Made by a program: the position numbers and the translations under genes | Part shown: one piece after another, positions 1 to 9,812 of the stretch | Numbering within the stretch: the stretch's first letter is position 1 | How the letters are laid out: each line of letters starts with the position of its first letter | Notes under the pieces: generated by a model | Seen by the model: the letters and a program-made list of their open reading frames with translations, nothing else | What the model was told of the DNA's origin: nothing | Database searches by the model: none | Origin: Cryptomeria japonica | Lineage: Eukaryota; Streptophyta; Pinopsida; Cupressales; Cupressaceae | Length of the DNA stretch: 64,000 bases | Direction of reading: 5' to 3' | Assembly: GCF_030272615.1 (NCBI RefSeq) | Contig: NC_081405.1 | Span: 604,383,677-604,447,676, forward strand

Positions 1-1
1 A

Positions 2-2170
2 ATTTTTTTTCCAGTACCTGACAATGATATTCAAAGAATCTTTATTTCTAATTTACAAAAAGATATTAGAGAAAAACTTCTGTTTTCTGAGTTTAGTTCT
101 TTCCAACAGTTGTGCGCAACTCTTCACAATTATCAACTGACTGTGAGTCAAATGGAACAACCAAATCCTATGGCTCTGAGTGATAAGGGTGATAGTAGTC
201 AACAACCATTTGGGAAGTTTAAACTGTACAGAGAGTCAATTAAGTTCAATGAAAACATCATCAACAACAATGTGAATGCAGCATCAGGTGTGCCTCCTAT
301 TTCTAAGTTTTTCAAGAAAGAAAGAAAGTTTACTCCTTTGAATGAATCATTGCATAGTATTATGAATAAGTTATTGGAACAAAATGTGCTTACTCTTCCT
401 CCTATAAAGCAAATAGATCCTGCAAAGATTAATTCACCCTATTTTGATAACAAATCTTTATGTCAATTTCATCGTCAACTTGGGCATGATACTGAAAAAT
501 GTTTTGCTTTAAAGGGTAAAATTCAAGATTTGATTGATAATAATACTATCTCTATTTCTGGTGTGAATGATAAAGGCAACACATCTTTAGCTCCTCCTAA
601 CCAAAATCTTAAGATTTTTACCGATCCATTGCCTTCTCATACCTCTAATGCGATTGATACTACTAATTCCTCTGTCTCACCTGATGATCTTGTGTCCATG
701 ACTCCGAATGTGATTAACTTTGTAGAGCAGCAGAAAATCCCTAAAGAACTTTCCATCACATTTGATTCCAGTGAAACTATCAGGGCACCTGATGGTCCTT
801 TATATATAGTTGCAAAAGTCAAGAATACACCTTGTCGTGGAGTGCTTATTGATCCTTCTTGTATGGTTAATGTCATTACTGAAGAATTTCTTTTTACTTT
901 GCAATTGAATCAAGTGATCTATGATGAAACAAATGTGGTTGTGAAATTATTTGATGCATTTTCTTCTCCTGCAATTGGTTCTATTACATTACCTATTGAG
1001 GTCCATAACAAATCCCTTGATATGAGCTTTGCTATTATTCCATCATCCGAACAATTTCGTGTGAAGCTAGGCTATCCTTGGCTATCTTCCATGAAAGCTA
1101 TTGCTTCTCCTATTCATAAGTGTTTGAAATTTCCCCATAATGGTGAAGTTGTTACTGTCAATCATAGTCTCTTTAAACCAGCTGAAAGAACTTCTAGCGT
1201 TCCTATTGATTACTTTTGGCCTAAACAATTCCAATCTCTTCCTCCGCGAAGTGATAATCTTTTTAAATCTTATCAAAAGTGGAAAAAAGATATGATCCTA
1301 TCTCTAAGCAAACCTAGAACACCTAAGCTTGATATTCCTATCATTCTTGAGAAGGAAGTTCTTCCTTTGAAAGATAAAACTAATGTCTTTCCTCAAGAAG
1401 ATTCCCAACCCATCCCTATGAATGTGACTATGCCTATATCTAATAAACTTCCTAAAAGTAGACCTATACCCCCTCGTCATGATGGACTTGGTCTCCTTCC
1501 TAAACCAAATATTCCTCCCTTATATGGAGCAGTTCCTCCTCCTTCCTCTTATGGAGAGAAGAGACCTTCCTCTTCTCCTATTGTTCAACCTAAGAGACCA
1601 CAACCTAAACACCCAAGTGATAAGGATGAAAACATTCCTCCTCCTCAATCTTCTCAACTTCCTACTAAGACTAGACGAAATCATTCTGCACGAGAATGCC
1701 GACGAAAGCGTCGTCTTAGAGCTCAGGCAGCTGCTTCTCAAACTTTGCAATCCCCAAAAACACCTTCAGCCAGTATTATTCCATTTTCTCCTCAGCCGAC
1801 GATTGAGCCGAAATCTCCTAAACATAAGATGTATGATGGTCTTGATCCTGTGCGAGTTAAAAATCCTATTTTTGTAAATCTTGATGATGATAAAGATGAA
1901 AATGTTATTCATGATGAAAATGTTACTCCTCTTCATTCTGATAGTGAATATGAATATGTTGATGTTGATAACCATTTATCTAACAAATTTTCTAAAGCAC
2001 TTATCCTAGCTCCTAGACAAGAACAACGTGGCTCAGAACATGAACATAGCCCTTGTTTGGATCTTGTGATAGCTCCATCTGCTGTGTTGGATGTTCCTCC
2101 TCTAGCGTGTTTCCTACCTTCCCGAAATATTGATCAGCAAGATCGGGGGGTAGATGACGTGCTAGACTAG
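2..2170 (+). CDS. Ty3/gypsy gag-protease polyprotein, 5' end outside window
   Basis: The frame is open from base 2 to the stop at 2168-2170, so the N-terminus lies outside the window. The first ~40 codons read like the end of a retrotransposon gag domain (FISNLQKDIREKLLF...QQLCATLHNYQ). A zinc-knuckle-like CQFHRQLGHDTEKCFALK follows near 460-520. Near 840-900 is a retropepsin-like segment, GVLIDPSCMVNVI, where the usual Asp-Thr/Ser-Gly is Asp-Pro-Ser. Later come GYPWLSSMKA and CLKFPHNGE, which also occur in the protease of the element at 14.5-15.2 kb. The C-terminal third is rich in Pro, Ser and Lys with a basic patch (ARECRRKRRLRAQ). No reverse transcriptase follows: 740 bp later the polypurine tract and 3' LTR begin. 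The element is therefore probably non-autonomous. The long intact frame contrasts with the broken elements elsewhere in the window. Confidence 0.8.
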   Translation: MFFPVPDNDIQRIFISNLQKDIREKLLFSEFSSFQQLCATLHNYQLTVSQMEQPNPMALSDKGDSSQQPFGKFKLYRESIKFNENIINNNVNAASGVPPISKFFKKERKFTPLNESLHSIMNKLLEQNVLTLPPIKQIDPAKINSPYFDNKSLCQFHRQLGHDTEKCFALKGKIQDLIDNNTISISGVNDKGNTSLAPPNQNLKIFTDPLPSHTSNAIDTTNSSVSPDDLVSMTPNVINFVEQQKIPKELSITFDSSETIRAPDGPLYIVAKVKNTPCRGVLIDPSCMVNVITEEFLFTLQLNQVIYDETNVVVKLFDAFSSPAIGSITLPIEVHNKSLDMSFAIIPSSEQFRVKLGYPWLSSMKAIASPIHKCLKFPHNGEVVTVNHSLFKPAERTSSVPIDYFWPKQFQSLPPRSDNLFKSYQKWKKDMILSLSKPRTPKLDIPIILEKEVLPLKDKTNVFPQEDSQPIPMNVTMPISNKLPKSRPIPPRHDGLGLLPKPNIPPLYGAVPPPSSYGEKRPSSSPIVQPKRPQPKHPSDKDENIPPPQSSQLPTKTRRNHSARECRRKRRLRAQAAASQTLQSPKTPSASIIPFSPQPTIEPKSPKHKMYDGLDPVRVKNPIFVNLDDDKDENVIHDENVTPLHSDSEYEYVDVDNHLSNKFSKALILAPRQEQRGSEHEHSPCLDLVIAPSAVLDVPPLACFLPSRNIDQQDRGVDDVLD

Positions 2171-2911
2171 TAACATTAGCATAGCAGACTCTCTCTTGAT
2201 CTCTTTTGTTACCTCTCCTATGTGTTATTCTCATTCTTCTATTTGTTGTCCTTAGTGTTGTCTACTTGAGGACGATGCAAAGCATTGAGATCTCTTTTGG
2301 TCTCTCTCATGTTGACTCAAAAGACACATGTGTTCCCTTCTTCTAGGTGACCTTCCTTGATTGCGGAATGAAGAACAATTATGCATACATACATATGATA
2401 TACATGAATTATCATACAGCATACTGACCCCGAGGAAAGCGAAGTCACCTTGTGCTTTGTGTTTTGTGTCTATTATCCTTGGGCTTATCTCACACTTGGG
2501 GGCTAAATCCTTGTGATAACGTGCTCTTTTCTCATTTCTTATATGTATCACTACCTTAAAGCAATCTCCCCCGATGAGGCGTGTGCGATCGCTTTAACGT
2601 AGGGGGGCATACATCCCATTCATATCTTTTCAAGATACTTGAAAATTTCTTGACAAATTTAGCTTTGCCTTGAAAATTTTTGATATCTTTCTTGCATGAC
2701 TCATAGTGAGGGAACCTTACTACTGACAGTCATGGTTCTCCCTCATGATCTTCCCTTTTACTTTGTCAATCGAAGTCGTAAGATCCTTAGTCCACTGGGG
2801 GCTTGGTGTATCTTGCCTCCTTGACGTGGTGAAAGTCTCTCAATGTTATTTCCTTGTACTTTACTGGAAGTATGAGCGTACGCTTATACTCCAGCTAAAG
2901 TGGGGGCTAAA
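2171..2911 (+). other. 3' untranslated region and polypurine tract of the first Ty3/gypsy element
   Basis: Non-coding stretch between the gag-protease stop and the LTR. It ends in the purine-rich AAAGTGGGGGCTAA (about 2897-2910), which directly precedes a TG-starting LTR and serves as the likely plus-strand priming tract. A second GGGGGC tract near 2800 (CCACTGGGGGCTTGG) is a weaker candidate. I see no other gene in it. Confidence 0.6.
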
Positions 2912-4120
2912 TGTAGCGTCCTAAAATTGCGACACTTGCAATTTTGACTGCATTTGGGTCTTCACGATGGCGGCGCAACGTTGAACCTGAATGGAGACCC
3001 CAAAACCTATTTACGACACCAAAAACTGCATTTTTCTGCACCTTGGCCTGATCCCTCCTTGCACCCTGTTGTCCCGGGAGGTGGGACCATGGCGCCCAGC
3101 GCCCTGGTCCCTGGCCCTATTTTGGGCCTGGCCTCTTTTGGGCATCGGGTCTTTAAGTTTGCAATTCGGTAAATAATGTTTCCTGGTCGGCCTAAGGTCA
3201 GAAAAATCAGTCTATCAGCCCTAATTGACAAGTATATAAACTACATTTCCTCTTCCAAAAAAAGAGGAGGAAGACATAGGTGTGCAAAAGGCGGAAGCGA
3301 TATTCAAACATTCAAACATTCAAGCATTCAAGCATTCCTTCAAACAATTGAGCATTCTAAGTCTCCATTCAAGGCTAGGTGTTGCATTCAAGACAAGGAT
3401 TCAACCATTGAAGAGGAGATCACATACAACATACAACATACTACATACATTACACCTTCGCATGTAAGAATACAAACATTCTTACAACAAGGTATCAGTA
3501 CTTGTCTACATTACAAACATTTACATTTACAGCATTCTCATTTCTTGGTTAATTCCAAAACCGGGGTTTGACCTAAAGTCAAACCCCTAATCCCTAACCC
3601 CCCAATCATCCTCTCTTTTCTATGTGTAGGTTGCAGGTACGCGGCTGTAATTGAAGATCTGGAATCCTTGTACAGAGACGAACAGATCCCCCTTTGTTTC
3701 GCGGATTTTTCGGAGGACCGTGTGCATGCCGGGCGCCATCGTCCCGTCAACTTTCGCTCAAATTTGCAGGACAGCACCGTCTTGACATTTTACTACTAAT
3801 TCCAGGTCCGTAGCTTCATCCCGTATCCCTATCTCTGTTTATAAGTGAATCTTTCCTACTTTACATGCATTCCTAGTTCAATCATTCTATCTACATTCTT
3901 TACAAAAGAGGGTATCCTTGATGTCTTAACCCTTGAAACTCATTTAGAATCCAATCTTGCATTGCATGGGATTGGATCTTGTGGGTTTCAACCCCTCTTT
4001 TGAATGTAAAGTCTCCCCTAAGTGAAAACCATCAACCCTAGTGACTCTCCCTTCTCTCTCCTTGGAGTTGGGGAGGGGAGAACAACTAGGGTTCGATTTT
4101 TCCGCTTTATAGAGATCACA
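2912..4120 (+). repeat. 3' LTR of the first Ty3/gypsy element (right end approximate)
   Basis: It starts TGTAGCGTCC immediately after the purine tract. A TATA box (TATATAAA, 3233-3240) lies about 320 bp in, as expected for an LTR promoter. The right end is placed at ...GATCACA (4120) only because plant LTRs end in CA. The partner 5' LTR is outside the window, so neither the end nor a target-site duplication can be tested. The first half is GC-richer than the surrounding DNA. Confidence 0.55.
3233..3240 (+). promoter_or_regulatory. TATA box of the LTR promoter
   Basis: TATATAAA lies inside the LTR, followed by a C/T-rich stretch, a typical arrangement for an LTR promoter. Transcription has not been shown. 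Confidence 0.5.
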
Positions 4121-4489
4121 TTTAAATTTACAAAATTATCATGGGAAGGGAGGAAGATACTTGATTCCACTTATATATGTATCTTTTTAAACATCTATTT
4201 AAAATATTTTAAGAGATTTTTTTCTTGAGGTACCTATTTTTAATATATTTGTCATATATAAGTGGAATCAATTTTATTTTAGAATCTAAAAAATAGCCAA
4301 ATGAAATTTTTTTATAGCCACTAAAAATTTTCTTTAAGCTCAATAAGAAATATATGTTGTAGTTGCAACAAATATTAGTAGTAATAAGTGGTAGCAATTA
4401 CACTAGGACAAACTTATCCCTACAAAAAATATTAGTAGTAACTAGTGGTAGTGATTACACTAGGACAAAAATATTATTACTAGCCAATG
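4121..4489. other. AT-rich non-coding DNA with a small duplication
   Basis: No coding signal. A short imperfect direct repeat (AATATTAGTAGTAA...TAGTGGTAG..TTACACTAGGACAAA) occurs near 4370-4410 and again near 4428-4468. Confidence 0.4.
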
Positions 4490-5480
4490 GTTAGGATTAG
4501 GGCTAGGGTTGAACAAGTGTTACAATTAGGATTAGAGTTGTCATTATAATTAGGGCTAGTGCTATCATTAGGATCACATATAGGGTTAAAATTATGGTCA
4601 AGATTAAATCAAAATTAGAGTTCTAGTTAGGATTAGGGTCAGAATTAAGATAAAGGTTAAGGTTAGGGTTGGGGTTAAGGTTACGGTTAGGGTTAACATT
4701 ACAATTACGATTGGAGTTAAGGTTAACTTTAGGTCTAGCATTAGGGTTAGTGTGGGGGTCATGTTTAGGTTTAGCATTAGGGTTAGGGTTCTAAGATAAA
4801 CCTTGGAATTAGGGTTAGGTTTAGGGTTCTAGGATAAATTAAGGGGTTAAGATTAGGGTCAAAGGTCAATTAAGAATAAGGTTAGGCTCCAAATTCATTA
4901 GGGTTAGAGTTAAGGTTTAATTAGCGGGGCTAAGGTTGAGATTAGAGTTAGGATAAGGCTCAAAGTTAGGTTAGGCTCAGGGTTCAATAAGTATTAAAAC
5001 TCAAATAGGGTTAGGATTTAATTAGTGTTAGGGTTAGGGTTCTAGAATAAATCTTAGAGTAAGAGTTAGGGTTAGGCCTATAGTTAAGGTTACAGTTAGG
5101 GTTAGTGTTAGCATTACGGTTCGAATCAAGGTTAGGGTTAGAGTTAGATTTGAGGTTAAGGTTAGGGTTAGCGTTAAGATTATCATTAATTTTAGAGTTA
5201 AGGTTAGGGTTAGGGTTAGTATTAGGGTTAGGGTTAGGGTTAGGGTTAGGGTTAGGGTTAAGGTTAAGGATCAATTAGGTTATGGTTATGGTTGACTTTA
5301 ATTAATGGCTAGGGTTAGGGTTTAATTTTTTTTAATTAGGTTTAGAGTTTTGAGATAAAGTTTAGGGTTAGGATTGAAGTTTAGGTTAGGGTTATAATTA
5401 GGTCTGGGGTTAAAATTAAGGTAAGGGTTGGTGTTATAATTAGAGTTAGAGCTAGGTTTCAATTAGGATTAGGGTTATAA
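4490..5480. repeat. Degenerate TTAGGG-like (telomere-type) satellite
   Basis: About 1 kb is dominated by GGGTTA/GGATTA/GGGTTC variants. The longest uninterrupted run is six exact TTAGGG hexamers plus TTA at 5222-5260; other blocks are degenerate. The unit is the six-base TTAGGG, not the seven-base TTTAGGG usual for plant telomeres. The array is internal and decays on both sides, so it is an interstitial repeat and not a chromosome end. Confidence 0.75.
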
Positions 5481-6575
5481 TTCATTTAGGTTTAGATTTC
5501 TTCAAGGTGCTAAAGTTTGCTAATAATTCTTCCTTCCTTAAGTACCCCATGAAGTCCAATAGTTTGTCCTTGTCTACATATTTTCCCAACTTCTCACATA
5601 TTGACTCAGAAATAAATACATGTTCAACTACCTTATTAGTGTTAGTTCCAAATATAGGGATCTTAATTGTTGTTTCCAATGTGCTTTAACTTTCTATCAG
5701 ATTTTGTGTTGACTTAGGTTTGAATATTGGTTGCCTTGCTAGTTTTGGTGTTGTTGGCTTTATCTACTCTTTGATATTATTTTGAGGCCTTGTCTCTATG
5801 CCCTTATCTCTTTCAATTTTTATATCAAAATAGTCTCCCCCTAATATTTCACTCCAAGGGGTGTCTTTCTCTATACTTTCTTCTATCTGTTTTTTCTTCT
5901 CTTCTTCCTACTCTTGCTTCTCTTCTTTCTTCTCTTTTTTTATTTATGATTTTTCTTCTTTCTCCTCTTGCTTCTCATCTTTCTTCTCTTCATGATTTTT
6001 CTTCTCTTCTTTTACACCTTGAAGGGGATGAGTCTTGATCTGGGGGTTGTGACTCTTTGTAACATCTTTTTATCCTTCTATTACTAAACAAAGTTTGATT
6101 TGTTAGTGTTTGCACCCATATGCTTTAATTTTTTATTAGCTTCTTCTTTCTTGTTTTCTTCCTCTCTTAACTTACTTATGCTTCTATTAATTAACTTTTC
6201 TAAATATTCACTATTGATGGATAAGACATATCTGGAGTTTTTAGGAACTTCTTAAACCTATCATCTAATTTAATTGAGATATTGTTTTATTCCAATTTAG
6301 GTTGAAGGTTTCTAGAAGGTTGCAATAGAGTAGGCACCTCCATGCTACAAATTTCCTCCAACAACAAGCTTTTAAATTCTTGATTATGTATTATCTTCTC
6401 AAAACTTCTTGAAAGCCTTCAGGTTCCTTTAAGTAGTAAGCTCATTTTCTCTAGTGTGTTCTCCTTTTTCTTTTTTCTATCTTTTCCTATCTTTAAGACA
6501 ACACCCACATTGACACACTCGGCATCACCCCCAACGGTGTGCTCTAACCTAGATTTTCTTGTCATATTCATTCTT
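5481..6575 (-). pseudogene. Degenerate minus-strand coding remnant, unrecognised, Glu/Lys-rich
   Basis: Read on the minus strand from about 6575 downward, several consecutive stretches look protein-like with stops between them. They start with a basic/polar segment containing ECVNVGVVLKIGKDRKKKKE, pass through a Leu-rich stretch (EFKSLLLEEICSMEVPTLL) and reach a low-complexity Glu/Lys region at 5880-6030. The tail at 5482-5679 has an open 65-codon frame containing VFISESICEKLGKYVDKDKL. I do not recognise a family. The composition would fit the low-complexity linker of a transposon protein. It could equally be chance coding potential in purine-rich DNA. Confidence 0.3.
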
Positions 6576-7887
6576 CTTCTATCTCTCTTCTCTCTCCATC
6601 ATTTGTTTGTCTCCTTTCCTCTTTGTTAGGGTTGTTCATTCTTTATTTCCTCTCTAATTCAATTTTCTCCTTAATCTCTCTTGAATTCCTTTTGTCTCCT
6701 TTGGCCATGAGTGTTTAGGGATCGCATTACTCCTATATTGTGTCTCATGTTGGTTATCTGATGGATATATTAATGGTCGCATCTTTTCATGGGTTTCATT
6801 AGACATTTTCAATTGAGTAATAGTTTTAGACATTAAAATTTTGATTGATCATCTCTCTGATAGGGTAGACGTCAAGAAGACATAAATTTGATTGATCATC
6901 TCTCTCATATCATTTGGTACTTTTTTTCAATCTAATAATAGTTTTTGACTTAAAAAAATTTCATGACAAACCTCAATAAAACCTAACCGAGGTCTCGACA
7001 ATAGAACCAATGTTAGCAAGAAATCTTGAGGGATACAAATCAAAGTTCTATACCTTATCTCTTCTTGTGAATAGATCTTTCTATCTACTTATATCTCTAT
7101 AATAAGGGATGTGGCCCTTAGATGATATCCTTAAAGTACATTCTATCTTCCAAAGCTCCTATTCTAGACCCTTTTTCCCAGTTAGATATTACATATTTTT
7201 TGACCAATTAATGTATATTATTTTCCAACCGTACTGGTCATTTTAAGGCAAACTTGTTGGATGTTGTTACAAAGATCAAATTTAGTAATTGAATGTTTGA
7301 AATGGTTAAAACTACAAATGCCAAGTTTGGAATCTTATTATGCATGTTTATCAAATCAAAATATCCATCATTTGGATTTCTAACTACTTATAATCAATTT
7401 AGTTTTAATTTAATTATGTATCAAGACTCTCATACCATAAACCATTTTGAAAAGGTATAATTATATATAGATAACAATTAGTTATCTCAATCTACCATGA
7501 CCCAATTATTTAAAACTTGGGGTGGATTTTTTTTTTCCTAACGTTGGTCAACTTTTAAAAAAGATGAAGTAATCTAGTGACTTCACCTAATATATTGAGC
7601 AACAATTAATCAACAATAACCAAAAGAACAAAGTCTACCAATTTAATTCAAAGCAAATGGAGTGCTCCATAAGCTAATGGAAGATGACCTTTTGTCTTTC
7701 TCAACCAACACTAGAGTTGTTCTACGCTTCCAATCTTTCCCCAATATTCCCCCAAGTGCACCATCGTTGGAACAACAACAAGTGCCACGTAGTGGCGAGT
7801 AATTGTCGTCTTAATATTGTAGTGTAAATAATACATGTAATAATTAAGGTAGATAAATAAAAATAGTTTTTAGTATTATAGTGAATT
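6576..7887. other. Non-coding AT-rich DNA
   Basis: No supported gene or RNA. Two similar lines near 6835-6905 (a TTGATTGATCATCTCTCT motif) form a minor local duplication. Otherwise it is unstructured. Confidence 0.4.
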
Positions 7888-7984
7888 ATAATTAATATAG
7901 TAAAATATTAAATATAATTATAGTTCTTATTTTATTAAAAAAAATTATTTAATTTACATTTAATTTAAAATAAAATCATATAAT
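7888..7984. repeat. ~287-bp tandem repeat, copy 1, left part (split by the giant element)
   Basis: This stretch (starting ATAATTAATAT...) matches 38020-38135. It ends exactly where the giant LTR element begins. Its continuation is found at 34528-34722, on the far side of that element. Confidence 0.7.
7980..7984 (+). repeat. Target-site duplication ATAAT, left copy
   Basis: Five bases directly before the TG of the 5' LTR. They are identical to the five bases after the 3' LTR (34528-34532). Five bp is the usual Ty3/gypsy duplication length. Confidence 0.85.
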
Positions 7985-9794
7985 TGTAGTCACATAAATC
8001 TATCCACTTAATTAAATGAATATTTAGTATTTATTTGATTATTTAACCATCAATCAATAATTAATTAAATTAATATTTAATTAATTAAATTAATATTTAA
8101 TTAATTAAATTAATATTTAATTAATTTATTTGATTTAATTCACTTAACCAAAGTCAGACCATTAATTAATTAAATAAATCATATTTGTTTAATTAAATCT
8201 TCTCTCACATTTAAATAAATTAATATTTATTTAAATCCCCCAAAATCCCATCTCTGACATTTAAATAAATTAACATTTATTTAAATCACCTTTATCCTCC
8301 ACCCACTTGCATTTTCCTACAAATGCAAGTTGCACAACTATTTTAAATAAATAAATTATTTATTTAAAATCTTATTTATCCTCATCCACTTTAAACCTTT
8401 AATGGTTTCCCTTAAAGTCTTCAAACTTAATGGCTTCCTTCTAGAGTCTTCTCAAGCCTTTAATGGTTTCCGTTAAAGTCTTCAAATTTAATGGCTTCCT
8501 TCTAGAGCCTTCTTAAGCCTTTAATGGTTTCCCTTAAAGTCTTCAAACTTAATGGCTTCTTTCTAGAGTCTTCTTAAGCTTTTAATGGTTTTAGTCAAAG
8601 TTTTCAAGCATTTAATGCTTCCTTCCTTTTTCTCATGTAAATAAATTAAGATTTATTTAAATAAAATCCAAAATTTACATTCACATTTAAATAAATTAAT
8701 ATTTATTTAAATATCTATCCAAATGCAAATTACACCATTTAATCGAAATAAATGATTTTATTTCAATTGAAAATCCCAAAATTCCTCCCACTTGTATTGT
8801 CCTACAAAATCCACTTGCATGCCTAAATCCCTTCTAGATTCTTCTAACTCCTTCTAATTAGCCTAATCCTATCCTAATCATTGTCACATTCCTAAATAAA
8901 AGGAAGTCACTTCTCAAAAACCTCCAAAGTTTTCAATAACCATTAAAGGTTTTATGTATTCAAATGGTTAACCTCTAAAGTCTTCCAAACCATTAAAGGC
9001 TCTTACATAACCATTTATGGTTAACTCACCTTTTACCTTTGGTTAGAGACTTTCCTCTAACTTAACCATCCTTTTGACTCATGGGTCTCTTCAAAGCATT
9101 TATTTCTTTGACTAAGGTAACCATTTAACCCTTGCACATTCATTTATCCTTTGGATAAAAGGAATATCCATTAAACTAACCCTAACCCAACCCCCCAAGG
9201 TAACCATCATGTCCCATCAAGCATTTAATGCTCTTTATCTCTCCTCTCAAGCCTCCTCATGGTGACACTTGTCAACATGGGATTGGGTTGAAAGTATCAC
9301 ATGGATTGAATATCTTTCAATCCTAACCCTTGTTAAGATTATATTGCTCAATCTTAACCCTTCATTTCCCCATTTCTTCTATAAATAGAACCCTTCTCTT
9401 CAAGAAAAGAAGGAAGCATTAGAGTATTGTTGTTATACTGGTATTAGCATAGAGCTTTTTCATAGCATCAATATCTACACTTGCATAGCATTTTTTATCA
9501 CATCCAACCATCTTGAATCTCCATATGGCATCCATGGCTAGTGCTAAAAGTTGAGAGCTACACTCATTTGGGACTTGGAGAGGGGAGAAACAAGGGACAA
9601 GCATCAAAATCATGGAAGCATCTTAGGGAGGCTCTTCTCCTTTATTTTGTTTTGTTAAACTTCTTTCATGATTTTTTGAAATCTCTTTTGATATGTTTGG
9701 AATGGTTTTTAGTTCTTTGTTTTGGTTTTATGGTTGAAACTAACTTATTAACATTGAACTTTGTTGTTGCCTTGTCCCCATTTCCATGACATCA
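7985..9794 (+). repeat. 5' LTR of the giant Tat element
   Basis: TGTAGTCACATAAA...GACATCA, 1810 bp. The left third is made of AATTAAATTAATATTT-type AT repeats. The middle has three to four copies of a TTTAATGGTTTCC...CTTCAAACTTAATGGCTTCC motif (8395-8600). The right third is non-repetitive with a TATA box at 9380. It matches 32509-34527 closely: about 15-20 differences by eye over the last 1.4 kb, and several hundred bases from 8800 onward appear identical. Confidence 0.9.
9380..9387 (+). promoter_or_regulatory. TATA box of the 5' LTR
   Basis: TATAAATA in the context CTTCTATAAATAGAACCC, conserved at 34110-34117 in the 3' LTR. It is placed about 410 bp before the LTR end. This is the probable promoter for the genomic RNA. 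Confidence 0.6.
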
Positions 9795-9796
9795 TT

Positions 9797-9812
9797 TGGT
9801 GAACCCGGCATG
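9797..9812 (+). promoter_or_regulatory. Primer-binding site
   Basis: TGGTGAACCCGGCATG starts two bases after the LTR end. The TGG pairs with the CCA tail of a tRNA. I do not identify the tRNA. The sequence is absent after the 3' LTR, as expected. Confidence 0.65.

Noticed and set aside
5011-5274. Minus-strand ORF of Asn-Pro repeats
   Set aside because: It is a translation of the TTAGGG-like satellite, not a gene.
4490-5480. True telomere
   Set aside because: The array is degenerate, internal and followed by ordinary DNA on both sides.
9419-9789. Small ORFs inside the LTR, conserved at 34149-34522
   Set aside because: Conserved only because both LTRs are copies of one template; no codon-type conservation or motif.
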